From NCBI GenBank assembly GCA_017471765.1, contig JAFURT010000014.1, forward strand, positions 1-64,000: 64,000 bases of DNA. The letters are read 5' to 3'. Shown piece by piece: positions 33,170 through 40,940 of this stretch. This DNA is from Clostridia bacterium. Its GTDB lineage: Bacteria > Bacillota > Clostridia > Oscillospirales > Acutalibacteraceae. The position numbers and the translations under genes are program-made. Position 1 is the first letter of the stretch. Each line of letters starts with the position of its first letter. Below the pieces are notes generated by a model. That model did no database searches, was not told the origin of the DNA, and saw only the letters and a program-made list of their open reading frames with translations.

Positions 33170-36016
33170 ATGAAAGTCTACGCCCATTATGTCCACCCGG
33201 AACGGTATCCCCGGTTTACCAAGCGCCCTCTGCGGGTGCTGTCCCGGGATGTGTTGGGAAACCGGGTGCGGTTTTCCGCTTCCCGGTTTATTACGGTGGA
33301 ACGGGACAGCCGTGAGCTGGTGTGTGTGGAAAACGAGCTGGATCGGTATACAGTACAGCATCAGATCGGGGAGTGCTTTTGGCTCAACTGGCAGAATTTT
33401 TTGGCAGAAAACGCCCACGAGATGGTGGAGGCCATCCGGGACAGAGGCTTGTATCTGTATGGTGCCTGGGGCTATGAGCCGGGTGCCGAGGCGGATATCG
33501 CCGCCAACCGTTGGGGGGAGTTTTCGGTGGAAGAAGCCTTCCACCGCCAACTGACAGAGGAGCTGGGCGACCGCTTTTTCGGCTATGAGATGGGGGAGCA
33601 GGACGGCCGGTACATCGGCGCGTATGTCAGCCGGGAGGACCGTACCGTCCACCCCAAGAGCCGGGTGGAGCAGTGCAAGAACTTTGAACGGTGGCATGAG
33701 CGTATCGCCGCCGATGCCCACTACCGGATGACGGTGCTGTGTTCCTCTACCCTGGTGCATTACTATGCCCGGGGTGGCTATGCTACCTTGCTTTCCTGCG
33801 AGGCCGGCCAAGCCCTGCCCAACCCCCAGATGTGGTACGCCTTTATGCGTGGGGCGTCGAAGCAGTATGGCTTGCTCACCGCCGGCAATGTGTCGGTGTG
33901 GAACCGCTGGGGCTACAAGACCTACGGCGAGCCGTACATATCCGATGTGGGGGACGAGGGCGGCCCGGAGCACGGTACCAGCCTGAGCCTGATGCGCCGT
34001 ATCCTGTGGAATGAATATATGTATAACTGCGATATACTGGGGTTTGAGAACAGCTGGTTTACCAACGATGACAGCGAGCGCCATGTGGGAGGCGATGTAA
34101 CCCCTGCAATGGCCGCCCAGCCGGGAGTTTTGTCTCCGGTAGGTGAGGTACAGCAGTATGCGGCTCGCCGCATCGGCGAGCTGGGCTACCCCGGTGTAAT
34201 GTACACCCCGGTGGCGGTGATGCTGGATGCCTTTGCCGGCTGGATTCCTCCGCGCTTCCTGTACACCCCCAAGCTGTATGAGGTGTGGGGCAGTATGCCT
34301 TATGCCGCCGGCGACCACCAGACCCACGCCCTGTTTTCTATGCTGTATCCCGGCTATGAAAATGCCGGATTTTATGAGGATGAGACCGGATTCCTCACCG
34401 CTACCCCCTATGGGGAGCCGGTGGATGTGCTGCTCAGCGATGCCCCCCGGGCGGTGATGGCACAGTATCCGCTGTTGCTGGTGATGAACGGCACCCGGCT
34501 GGATACCGAGCTGTGGGATAAGCTGACCGGCTTCGTCCGGGCGGGCGGCCACCTGACCGTGTGCGCCTCGGTGGTACTGGAGCAGACGACCGCCCCGGAT
34601 GTGTTGGGCTTTTTCGGCCTGCAGGCGGCGGGAGGCTATACCGCTGTCACCGGCACGGCCGCTTATGCCGGCCGGGAATACCCGGTGTCGGGGCTGGGTG
34701 TGCTGTCTGCTACGCTTCCTCCGGAGGCGGTGGTGGAGGCCACGGTGGAGGGTTGCCCGGCCATCATCACCCTGTCCCATGGACAGGGGCGTGTGACGGT
34801 ACTGCTCACCGATACCGGCCTGGAGGCACAGGCGGTTTCCGGGCCGCTGGAGAATAAGCCCAACGCCCCTGTGCCGGTATTACAGGATTTTTCTCCGTTT
34901 ATTAAGGCGTGGCTGGGTGACCGGCTGACAGCCTATACCATTGTGAAGCCTACCGACCCGGCTTTGCAGTATATTGTCACTGTCCGGTCTGCCGGCGAGG
35001 TACTGCTGCAGGTGGTGAACAACACCCCGGTCACCAGGCGGTATGCCCTGACAGCCCCGGGTGGTATTGCCCGGGTAGAACCACTTCCCCTGACCGACGA
35101 TGTGGCCGGTGTGGTGGGCTACCACAAGGCCAGCGCCGGGGTGTGCCCGGAGCAGGTGGTGGGGGAGGGCCCCTACGCCATCGCCCCCGGCGATGTGCAG
35201 TTGTATGCGCTCACGTTGGAGGAAGCGTTGGAATTACAGCCGGAAAGTATCCCGGAAGTGCCGCCCCGGCGTCTTGGCGCTAAGTTGCCCTATGGATGCA
35301 TCAGCATCCGGGATTTTCTGCAGGAGACGCCTACCTTTACCCAGTATTTTGATACGGTGCTGGTGGATGGCGGTTATCTGGAGCGCACCGACCCCTATGC
35401 AGTGGAGCAGGAGGCGGTATATCTTCGTCGGCAGGGCGTGCGGGTGGCAGTGGATGTGTGCCGTCTGCTCAACGGCTTCCCGGATTGGCACTTTGACCCG
35501 GCGTTTCCCCGGCGGCGGGAGGAATCCTTCGCCCGGCTGGACCGCCTGCTGGATAAGGCATGTCTGTACGACCTGGAGGCGGTGATTTTGTCCGCCCCGG
35601 CGGATGAGAGCGTGTTTGCTCATGTGCGTAGCCGTGTCCCGGCATCCACTGTGGTGATTTGTCGCAACAGCGGTCTTTGCCAGCCGATGGATGCCCTCTA
35701 CCGGGCGGCGGAAGCCACTCCCGGTGTGGAGCTGGGGTATTGCACCTCGGCGGGGCTGTCCCACCGGCATCCCAGTCCCCACACACCGGAGGCGGTAGGG
35801 GAGACGCATCCCCTGCGCCACCTGTTCCTGTCCGCCCCCACCGTGACGGCGGCCGGCAACCGGCAGAATGGCCAGCGCCCTGTGTTCGGCTCCGGTTTTG
35901 AGCAGGCTGTAAAGGGGGCGATGGACGCCGTCTGCGGCGGCTATCTTTACCTGTCAGCCGACTATACCGACTGGGATGAAATCTATCGGGACTACCGGTG
36001 GCTGATAGCACCGTAA
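33170..36016 (+). CDS. Glycosidase-like protein with C-terminal barrel (family member 5)
   Basis: 948 residues, closest by eye to the gene at 30260. Key residues: GEQDGRYIGAY, E211 in SCEAGQ, E293 in GFENSWF. The amidotransferase-like segment reads FVRAGGHLTVCAS, and the C-terminal barrel begins near LGAKLPYGCISIRDF and ends GGYLYLSADYTDWDEIY. ATG 33170 (GTG at 33167 is adjacent) matches the family's MKVYAH start with AAGGGAG about 8 bases upstream. It is last of a three-gene tandem and is followed by an AT-rich 95-base gap before the first GH20. Both presumed catalytic glutamates are present. Confidence 0.68.
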   Translation: MKVYAHYVHPERYPRFTKRPLRVLSRDVLGNRVRFSASRFITVERDSRELVCVENELDRYTVQHQIGECFWLNWQNFLAENAHEMVEAIRDRGLYLYGAWGYEPGAEADIAANRWGEFSVEEAFHRQLTEELGDRFFGYEMGEQDGRYIGAYVSREDRTVHPKSRVEQCKNFERWHERIAADAHYRMTVLCSSTLVHYYARGGYATLLSCEAGQALPNPQMWYAFMRGASKQYGLLTAGNVSVWNRWGYKTYGEPYISDVGDEGGPEHGTSLSLMRRILWNEYMYNCDILGFENSWFTNDDSERHVGGDVTPAMAAQPGVLSPVGEVQQYAARRIGELGYPGVMYTPVAVMLDAFAGWIPPRFLYTPKLYEVWGSMPYAAGDHQTHALFSMLYPGYENAGFYEDETGFLTATPYGEPVDVLLSDAPRAVMAQYPLLLVMNGTRLDTELWDKLTGFVRAGGHLTVCASVVLEQTTAPDVLGFFGLQAAGGYTAVTGTAAYAGREYPVSGLGVLSATLPPEAVVEATVEGCPAIITLSHGQGRVTVLLTDTGLEAQAVSGPLENKPNAPVPVLQDFSPFIKAWLGDRLTAYTIVKPTDPALQYIVTVRSAGEVLLQVVNNTPVTRRYALTAPGGIARVEPLPLTDDVAGVVGYHKASAGVCPEQVVGEGPYAIAPGDVQLYALTLEEALELQPESIPEVPPRRLGAKLPYGCISIRDFLQETPTFTQYFDTVLVDGGYLERTDPYAVEQEAVYLRRQGVRVAVDVCRLLNGFPDWHFDPAFPRRREESFARLDRLLDKACLYDLEAVILSAPADESVFAHVRSRVPASTVVICRNSGLCQPMDALYRAAEATPGVELGYCTSAGLSHRHPSPHTPEAVGETHPLRHLFLSAPTVTAAGNRQNGQRPVFGSGFEQAVKGAMDAVCGGYLYLSADYTDWDEIYRDYRWLIAP

Positions 36017-36038
36017 AATATTCCTGTTTTTGCTAATT

Positions 36039-36065
36039 TTTTCATTTTTTTACCCGATTTATTAT
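36039..36065 (+). promoter_or_regulatory. Possible internal promoter before the first GH20
   Basis: The gap 36017-36111 is unusually AT-rich for this window. TATTAT (36060-36065) matches a -10 box in five of six positions, but the upstream box (TTTTCA, 15-base spacer) is weak. An internal promoter would separate the GH20/GH109 part from the upstream genes. Confidence 0.25.
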
Positions 36066-36111
36066 TTACAGAAAGCGCATCTTGTGCTATGCTTTACGAG
36101 GAGGAACGACC

Positions 36112-38004
36112 ATGAAACTGTGTTTTGTAAACCTGTCTGCCGCCCTTCTGACGGCAGTGGAGGAGATTGCCCCGATTTTGGGGGTGGAACTGGCGGCAGA
36201 TGGCTTCCCGGTATCTGTGGAGCAGGGGGGCAGTGGCCTGTCGGTCACCTTTGCAGAGGAGGCCGCAACCATTACCTATGAAAAGCCGGTGCAGTTGTTC
36301 CGGGCGATTGGTCTGCTGGCAGAAAAGTGGGACAGCCGGGAGGCGGTGACCGAAACGCCGGCCTATGAGGAGCTGGCGGCGATGTTTGATTGCTCCCGTA
36401 ACGCTGTGGCCACCGTCCAGTCGGTGAAGCGGCGTGTGCGGCACCTGGCGCTGATGGGGTACAACACCTTGTTCCTGTATATGGAGGACACCTACGAGAT
36501 GGAGGCGTACCCCTATTTCGGATATATGCGTGGCCGCTATAACAAAGAAGAACTGCAGGAGATGGATGCCTATTGTGCCCGGTTTGGCATCGAGCTGGTA
36601 CCGTATATTCAGGTGTTGGCGCACCTGATGAACGCCCTGCGCTGGCCGGCCTTCCGGGAGGTACACGATTGCGATGCCATCCTGCTGGTAGACGAGCCCA
36701 AGACCTACGACCTTATCCGCTGTATGCTGGCCACCTGGCGGGACACCCTGACCACTAAGCGTGTCCATCTGGGTATGGATGAGGCGTGGACGCTGGGTGG
36801 CGGCAACTATTTCCGTCGCAACGGCCACGTGGAAAAATGGAAAATCATGCAGACCCACACGCAGAAGGTGATGGCGCTGTGTAACGAGCTTGGCATCGAG
36901 CCGATGATGTGGAGCGATATGTATTTCGATGCCGCCTCCAACGATAAAGGATATTATTACTTAGCCTCTTTGGAAGAGGCACATATGCCACAGCACATTG
37001 TTGACAGCGTGCCGGAGGGCGTAGAACTTATCTATTGGGATTACGGCAACTTCTACGAGCGAGCCAACCGGATGTGCAAGCTCCACCGGGAGTTTAAAAA
37101 TCCCATTTGGTTTGCCGGCGGTGCCACCATCTGGGCGGGCTACGCCCCCATGAACCAGTTTAGCCTGTGGGTGTCCCGTGACCAGCTGCGTGCCTGCCGG
37201 GACAACAACATCACCAAGGTGATGGTCACCTGCTGGGGCGATAACGGGCAGGAGTGCAGTCATATGGCGGCACTGCCCACCATCCAGATGTTTGCGGAGG
37301 ACTGCTACGAGAATAACAATACCGACGAGTTTGTGTCCCGCCGGTTTGCCACCTGTGTGGGGGCTTCCTACGAGGATTTCCTGTTGCTGGATACCCCCAA
37401 TTTCACCCCCGGCAACAAGGCACCCGGTTGCGGCTCCCGTAACCCCTGCAAGTACTTGTTACACCAGGATGTGCTGATGGGCCTGTTCGATAAGCACGTG
37501 GAGGCAGATGGCTTTGCGGCCCATTTTGCCGACCGGGCGAGGGTGCTGGCCGAGGCAGGACAGCGCAACCCGGCCTGGCGGTATCTGTTTGATACCCTGT
37601 CTGCCCTGTGCCATGTGCTGGAACTGAAATGCGCGGTGGGCATCCGGCTGAAGGCCGCCTATGACGCCGGTGACCGGCAGACGATGGCTCACATAGCGGA
37701 TGAGGTATTACCGGAGATTCAGCGGCGGCTGGCCGATTTTATTGCGGTGTACCAGCGGCAGTGGCTGACCGACAACAAGGTGTTCGGTCTGGATGTGCTG
37801 GAGGTGCGTTTCGGTGGGTTGGAGCGTCGTCTGACCACCGCCGTCCAGCGGCTTCACGCCTACCTGGCCGGCGAGGTGGACAGCCTGCCGGAGCTTATGC
37901 AGGAGCGTTTGCGGTACGACGGCGCCCCGGAGGGCACCAACCTGAATATCAACATCAATAAATGGGGCCTGACGGTGTCGGGTTGCCAGGTGGATTATAT
38001 TTAA
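36112..38004 (+). CDS. GH20 beta-N-acetylhexosaminidase, cytoplasmic (copy 1)
   Basis: 630 residues. A short GH20b-like N-terminal domain (~1-90) precedes the TIM barrel (~95-420) and a helical C-terminal region. The family's catalytic Asp-Glu pair is D223-E224 in HLGMDEAWTLG; the Asp assists the substrate N-acetyl group and the Glu is the general acid. Other GH20-type motifs are YPYFGYMRGRY and IQVLAHL. There is no signal peptide, so it removes terminal beta-GlcNAc or beta-GalNAc from imported chains. ATG 36112 is 7 bases after GAGGAGG. Four more copies lie at 46677-54350. Confidence 0.88.
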   Translation: MKLCFVNLSAALLTAVEEIAPILGVELAADGFPVSVEQGGSGLSVTFAEEAATITYEKPVQLFRAIGLLAEKWDSREAVTETPAYEELAAMFDCSRNAVATVQSVKRRVRHLALMGYNTLFLYMEDTYEMEAYPYFGYMRGRYNKEELQEMDAYCARFGIELVPYIQVLAHLMNALRWPAFREVHDCDAILLVDEPKTYDLIRCMLATWRDTLTTKRVHLGMDEAWTLGGGNYFRRNGHVEKWKIMQTHTQKVMALCNELGIEPMMWSDMYFDAASNDKGYYYLASLEEAHMPQHIVDSVPEGVELIYWDYGNFYERANRMCKLHREFKNPIWFAGGATIWAGYAPMNQFSLWVSRDQLRACRDNNITKVMVTCWGDNGQECSHMAALPTIQMFAEDCYENNNTDEFVSRRFATCVGASYEDFLLLDTPNFTPGNKAPGCGSRNPCKYLLHQDVLMGLFDKHVEADGFAAHFADRARVLAEAGQRNPAWRYLFDTLSALCHVLELKCAVGIRLKAAYDAGDRQTMAHIADEVLPEIQRRLADFIAVYQRQWLTDNKVFGLDVLEVRFGGLERRLTTAVQRLHAYLAGEVDSLPELMQERLRYDGAPEGTNLNININKWGLTVSGCQVDYI

Positions 38005-38038
38005 CAACCCTTTTTTTGCAAAACAGGAGGAATGAAAC

Positions 38039-39289
38039 ATGAGTGAGAAATTGCGTTTAGGTATGATTGGCTTCGGCGGCCGTGGCATCGGCATGCTGAA
38101 ATTTGCCCTGCTTCCCCTCAGTGAGGAGGAGGTAGACCTGGTGGCGGTGTGCGACCTGTATCCGGACCGTGTCGAGGAGGCACAGAAGCTGATTGAGGAG
38201 AAGCATGGCTACGTCCCCTTCGGCACTACCGACTACCGTGACCTGCTGACTATGGACAATGTAGATGCTATCATCATTATGTCCAGCTGGGAATCTCACA
38301 TTGATATTGCCACTGCCGCTATGAAGGCAGGCAAGCCGGTAGGTATGGAGGTAGGCTGTGCCTACTCTCTGGACGATTGCTGGCGGCTGGTGCACACCTA
38401 TGAGGAGACCGGTGTGCCCTGTATGATGCTGGAGAACTGTTGTTACGGCAAGCGGGAGCTGATGGTCCTCAACATGGTGAAAAAGGGCATCTTCGGCGAC
38501 GTGGTGCACTGCGAGGGCGGCTATATGCACGACCTGCGGCAGGAGATCGTCACCGGCAAGGAGAACCGCCACTACCGCCTGCGGAACTATATGCACCGCA
38601 ACTGCCACAACTACCCTACCCATGAGCTGGGCCCCATCTGTAAAATCCTGAACATCAACAACGGTAACCGTCTGCTGTCCCTGTCCTCCATGGCAACGCC
38701 GGCGGCTAAGGGCTTGCATGAGTATATCATCAGCCGCAAGGGCCCCGACCATGAACTGGCGAAGGTGGAGTGGCGCCAGGCCGATGTGGTTAAGACCAAC
38801 ATCATCTGCGCCAATGGCGAGATGATCTCCCTGACTCTGGATACCACCCTGCCCCGTACCTATAGCCGGAATTTCACCGTCCGGGGTACCAAAGCCAACT
38901 ATTTCGAGCTGAATGATTCTCTGTACATCGACCAGCAGGATGCCCAGTATGAGTTTAAGGGCAAAGAGATGTGGGGCTGTGCCGAGAAGTATGAGGAGGA
39001 GTATCTCCACCCCCTGTGGAAGGGTTACACCGTCAATGACGGTCACGGTGGCATGGACACCCAGGTGTTCCGTGCATTTATCAATGCGGTCAAGCTGGGC
39101 ATCAATCCGCCCATCGACACCTACGATACTGCGCTGTGGATGAGCATCGCTGCCCTCAGCGAGCAGTCCATCGCCGCCGGCGGTGCGCCGGTGGCTGTGC
39201 CGGACTTCACCAACGGCAAGTGGATGGAGCGCACCGACATCGTGGACCAGAAGTACGGTCTGAATAAGATCATCGAAGACGAAGAATAA
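38039..39289 (+). CDS. GH109-like NAD-dependent alpha-N-acetylgalactosaminidase (Gfo/Idh/MocA fold)
   Basis: 416 residues. An N-terminal Rossmann fold (LGMIGFGGRGIG) is followed by the alpha/beta domain of Gfo/Idh/MocA proteins. It carries motifs specific to GH109: NYPTHELGPICKILNINNG (Y192, H195), LPRTYSR, GHGGMD (335-340) and VPDFTNGKW. GH109 enzymes cleave terminal alpha-GalNAc, for example blood group A, through oxidation and elimination on bound NAD+. There is no signal peptide, unlike several characterised members, so it acts on imported sugar. It has a strong AGGAGG site. A plain sugar dehydrogenase is the alternative, but the motif agreement favours GH109. Confidence 0.82.
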   Translation: MSEKLRLGMIGFGGRGIGMLKFALLPLSEEEVDLVAVCDLYPDRVEEAQKLIEEKHGYVPFGTTDYRDLLTMDNVDAIIIMSSWESHIDIATAAMKAGKPVGMEVGCAYSLDDCWRLVHTYEETGVPCMMLENCCYGKRELMVLNMVKKGIFGDVVHCEGGYMHDLRQEIVTGKENRHYRLRNYMHRNCHNYPTHELGPICKILNINNGNRLLSLSSMATPAAKGLHEYIISRKGPDHELAKVEWRQADVVKTNIICANGEMISLTLDTTLPRTYSRNFTVRGTKANYFELNDSLYIDQQDAQYEFKGKEMWGCAEKYEEEYLHPLWKGYTVNDGHGGMDTQVFRAFINAVKLGINPPIDTYDTALWMSIAALSEQSIAAGGAPVAVPDFTNGKWMERTDIVDQKYGLNKIIEDEE

Positions 39290-39297
39290 GTAACAAG

Positions 39298-39389
39298 AAA
39301 GGGCGTTCCTTTTCCCCCCGTCGGCAGACGGGAAGCAAGCAAATAGAGTGTATCTACGGGCTTGATGTGCGGGTAGAGGAGCGCCCTTT
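39298..39389 (+). other. Intergenic three-way-junction RNA
   Basis: A 13-bp closing stem, AAAGGGCGTTCCT (39298-39310) with AGGAGCGCCCTTT (39377-39389; one G-U pair), encloses hairpin CCCGTC-GGCA-GACGGG (39317-39332) and hairpin CTAC/GTAG (39354-39376). TTTCTGT follows. It fills most of the 133-base gap before the esterase gene. It could be a terminator-like attenuator or a structured regulatory RNA; it has the same overall shape as the element at 25181 but no clear sequence similarity. Confidence 0.6.
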
Positions 39390-39422
39390 CTGTATACCTT
39401 TTGCAGGGTAGGAGGGTGTCTT

Positions 39423-40928
39423 ATGAAACTGGCGTGTTTGTTCAGCGACCACATGGTAGTACAGCAGAAAAAGCCCATCCGGGTGTGGGGATGTGGCGAA
39501 GGACGGGTCACCGTCCGGTTGGGGATAAATGAAGCGACCGCCGACTGTCAGGATGGTCGCTGGCAGGTGGAGTTGCCGCCGATGCCGGCAGGTGGACCCT
39601 ATACCATGACCTTCACCGATGCGGCGGAGCAGGTGACCCTGACCGACGTGATGGTGGGTGAGGTGTGGCTGGCCGCCGGCCAGTCTAACATGGAGCACCC
39701 CACCTTCGCTACAGAGGGGGGCTTTGAGGTGGCTGAGACTGCCGACCTGCCGGACATCCGGCTGTTTACCGTCCCCCGGCGTCTGTACGAGGGGCAGATG
39801 TTACATGGCTGGCATTTCGAGAGTGTGCTGTCGGAGGATACCCCCTGGCAGGTATGCACGCCTGAAGCGGCCCTGCATTTTTCCGCTATCGGCTTTTATT
39901 TTGCCCGGCAATTACACGCCGCACAAGGGGTGGCGGTGGGTGTCATCAGCTGTAATTTCGGCGGCACGAACATCGAGCCGTGGATTGCGGAGGAGACCTT
40001 GTACAGCGACCCCCGGTGTGCCCATGTGCGCCGGCTGTGCGAAGAACGGCTGGCAACCCTTGACCGGGAGGCGTATGAGACGCAATATGCCGAATACCGC
40101 CGCCTGATGGACGAGGAATGTCGGGCGGCCGACGGGGTATCCTCCTGCCGGGCGCTGGGGCCCTACAAGTACAATCGCACCGACGGCATCAAATGGCCGG
40201 CTGAGCCTGCTCTTGGCCCTAAGAATCAGAAATGGCCGGGCGTTCTCTATCGCACTATGACTTCCCGTATTGTACCCTATAGCCTGCGTGGCGTGCTGTG
40301 GTACCAGGGGGAGAGCAACGGTGGCGAACCGGCACCGTATTTTGACCTGTTTTCCGTGTATGTGGAGCAGTGCCGCCGGGATTTCCGGGATGCCGACCTG
40401 CCGGTTTTCACGGTGCAGTTGGCTCCGTATGTGTGCGGCTCTCCCTTTAACTGGAGTTGGTTGACCCAGCAACAGGCCCGTGCCGCCCGGGAACTGCCGG
40501 GTGTGTACATGATTACCTCCGGCGACCTGGGGGAGGTGGGGAATATCCACCCCATCCGCAAGCAGGTGTTCGCCCAGCGTCTGTGGTGGGCGGCTGATCA
40601 GGCTCTGTACGGCGGCAAGAGGGAGTACTGCGGCCCGGTGTATGCCGGCTGTACCGTAGAAGGCGACGCCCTGCGTGTCACCTTCACCCACGCCGCCAGC
40701 GGCCTTGTGCTGGGGGAGGAGCCGGGCGATTTTATGCTGTGTGGTGAGGATGGGGTGTTCCACCCGGCCACCGCCACGGTGGAGGGGGATACCCTGCTTG
40801 TACGCAGTGAGGCGGTCCCCCACCCGGTGCATATCCGGTTTGGTTGTGTCGACCAGTTCCGGCTGTACCTGTACAATGGAGCAGGCTTGCCGGCATCCCC
40901 CTTCCGCAGCGATGATTTCGACAAATAA
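39423..40928 (+). CDS. Sialate O-acetylesterase-like SGNH hydrolase
   Basis: 501 residues with an N-terminal beta-domain (FSDHMVVQQKKPIRVWG) and the SASA/SGNH catalytic core: nucleophile S88 in AAGQSNM, ISCNFGGTNIEPW, GVLWYQGESN and a late GNIHPIRKQ segment that supplies the catalytic His. Relatives remove O-acetyl groups from sialic acids or other sugars. There is no signal peptide, so it probably deacetylates imported oligosaccharides before the glycosidases can act. GTAGGAGGG provides the ribosome site. The next gene starts 12 bases later. The exact acetylated substrate cannot be told. Confidence 0.87.
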   Translation: MKLACLFSDHMVVQQKKPIRVWGCGEGRVTVRLGINEATADCQDGRWQVELPPMPAGGPYTMTFTDAAEQVTLTDVMVGEVWLAAGQSNMEHPTFATEGGFEVAETADLPDIRLFTVPRRLYEGQMLHGWHFESVLSEDTPWQVCTPEAALHFSAIGFYFARQLHAAQGVAVGVISCNFGGTNIEPWIAEETLYSDPRCAHVRRLCEERLATLDREAYETQYAEYRRLMDEECRAADGVSSCRALGPYKYNRTDGIKWPAEPALGPKNQKWPGVLYRTMTSRIVPYSLRGVLWYQGESNGGEPAPYFDLFSVYVEQCRRDFRDADLPVFTVQLAPYVCGSPFNWSWLTQQQARAARELPGVYMITSGDLGEVGNIHPIRKQVFAQRLWWAADQALYGGKREYCGPVYAGCTVEGDALRVTFTHAASGLVLGEEPGDFMLCGEDGVFHPATATVEGDTLLVRSEAVPHPVHIRFGCVDQFRLYLYNGAGLPASPFRSDDFDK

Positions 40929-40940
40929 AGGAGCTTTCCT

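Noticed and set aside
30254..34780. Very long minus-strand open frame (about 1500 codons) opposite the large paralogues
   Set aside because: It overlaps two strongly supported plus-strand genes with ribosome sites and conserved paralogues. It has no start signal or recognisable domain; codon bias in a G+C-rich gene leaves the opposite frame open.
36066..36094. TTTACA/TATGCT promoter just before the first GH20
   Set aside because: The transcript would start inside the ribosome site, leaving no leader.
38039..39289. Plain inositol or glucose-fructose dehydrogenase for the Gfo/Idh/MocA protein
   Set aside because: The YPTHxLGP, GHGGMD and PDFTxGxW motifs agree specifically with GH109 glycosidases, though enzymatic proof is lacking.
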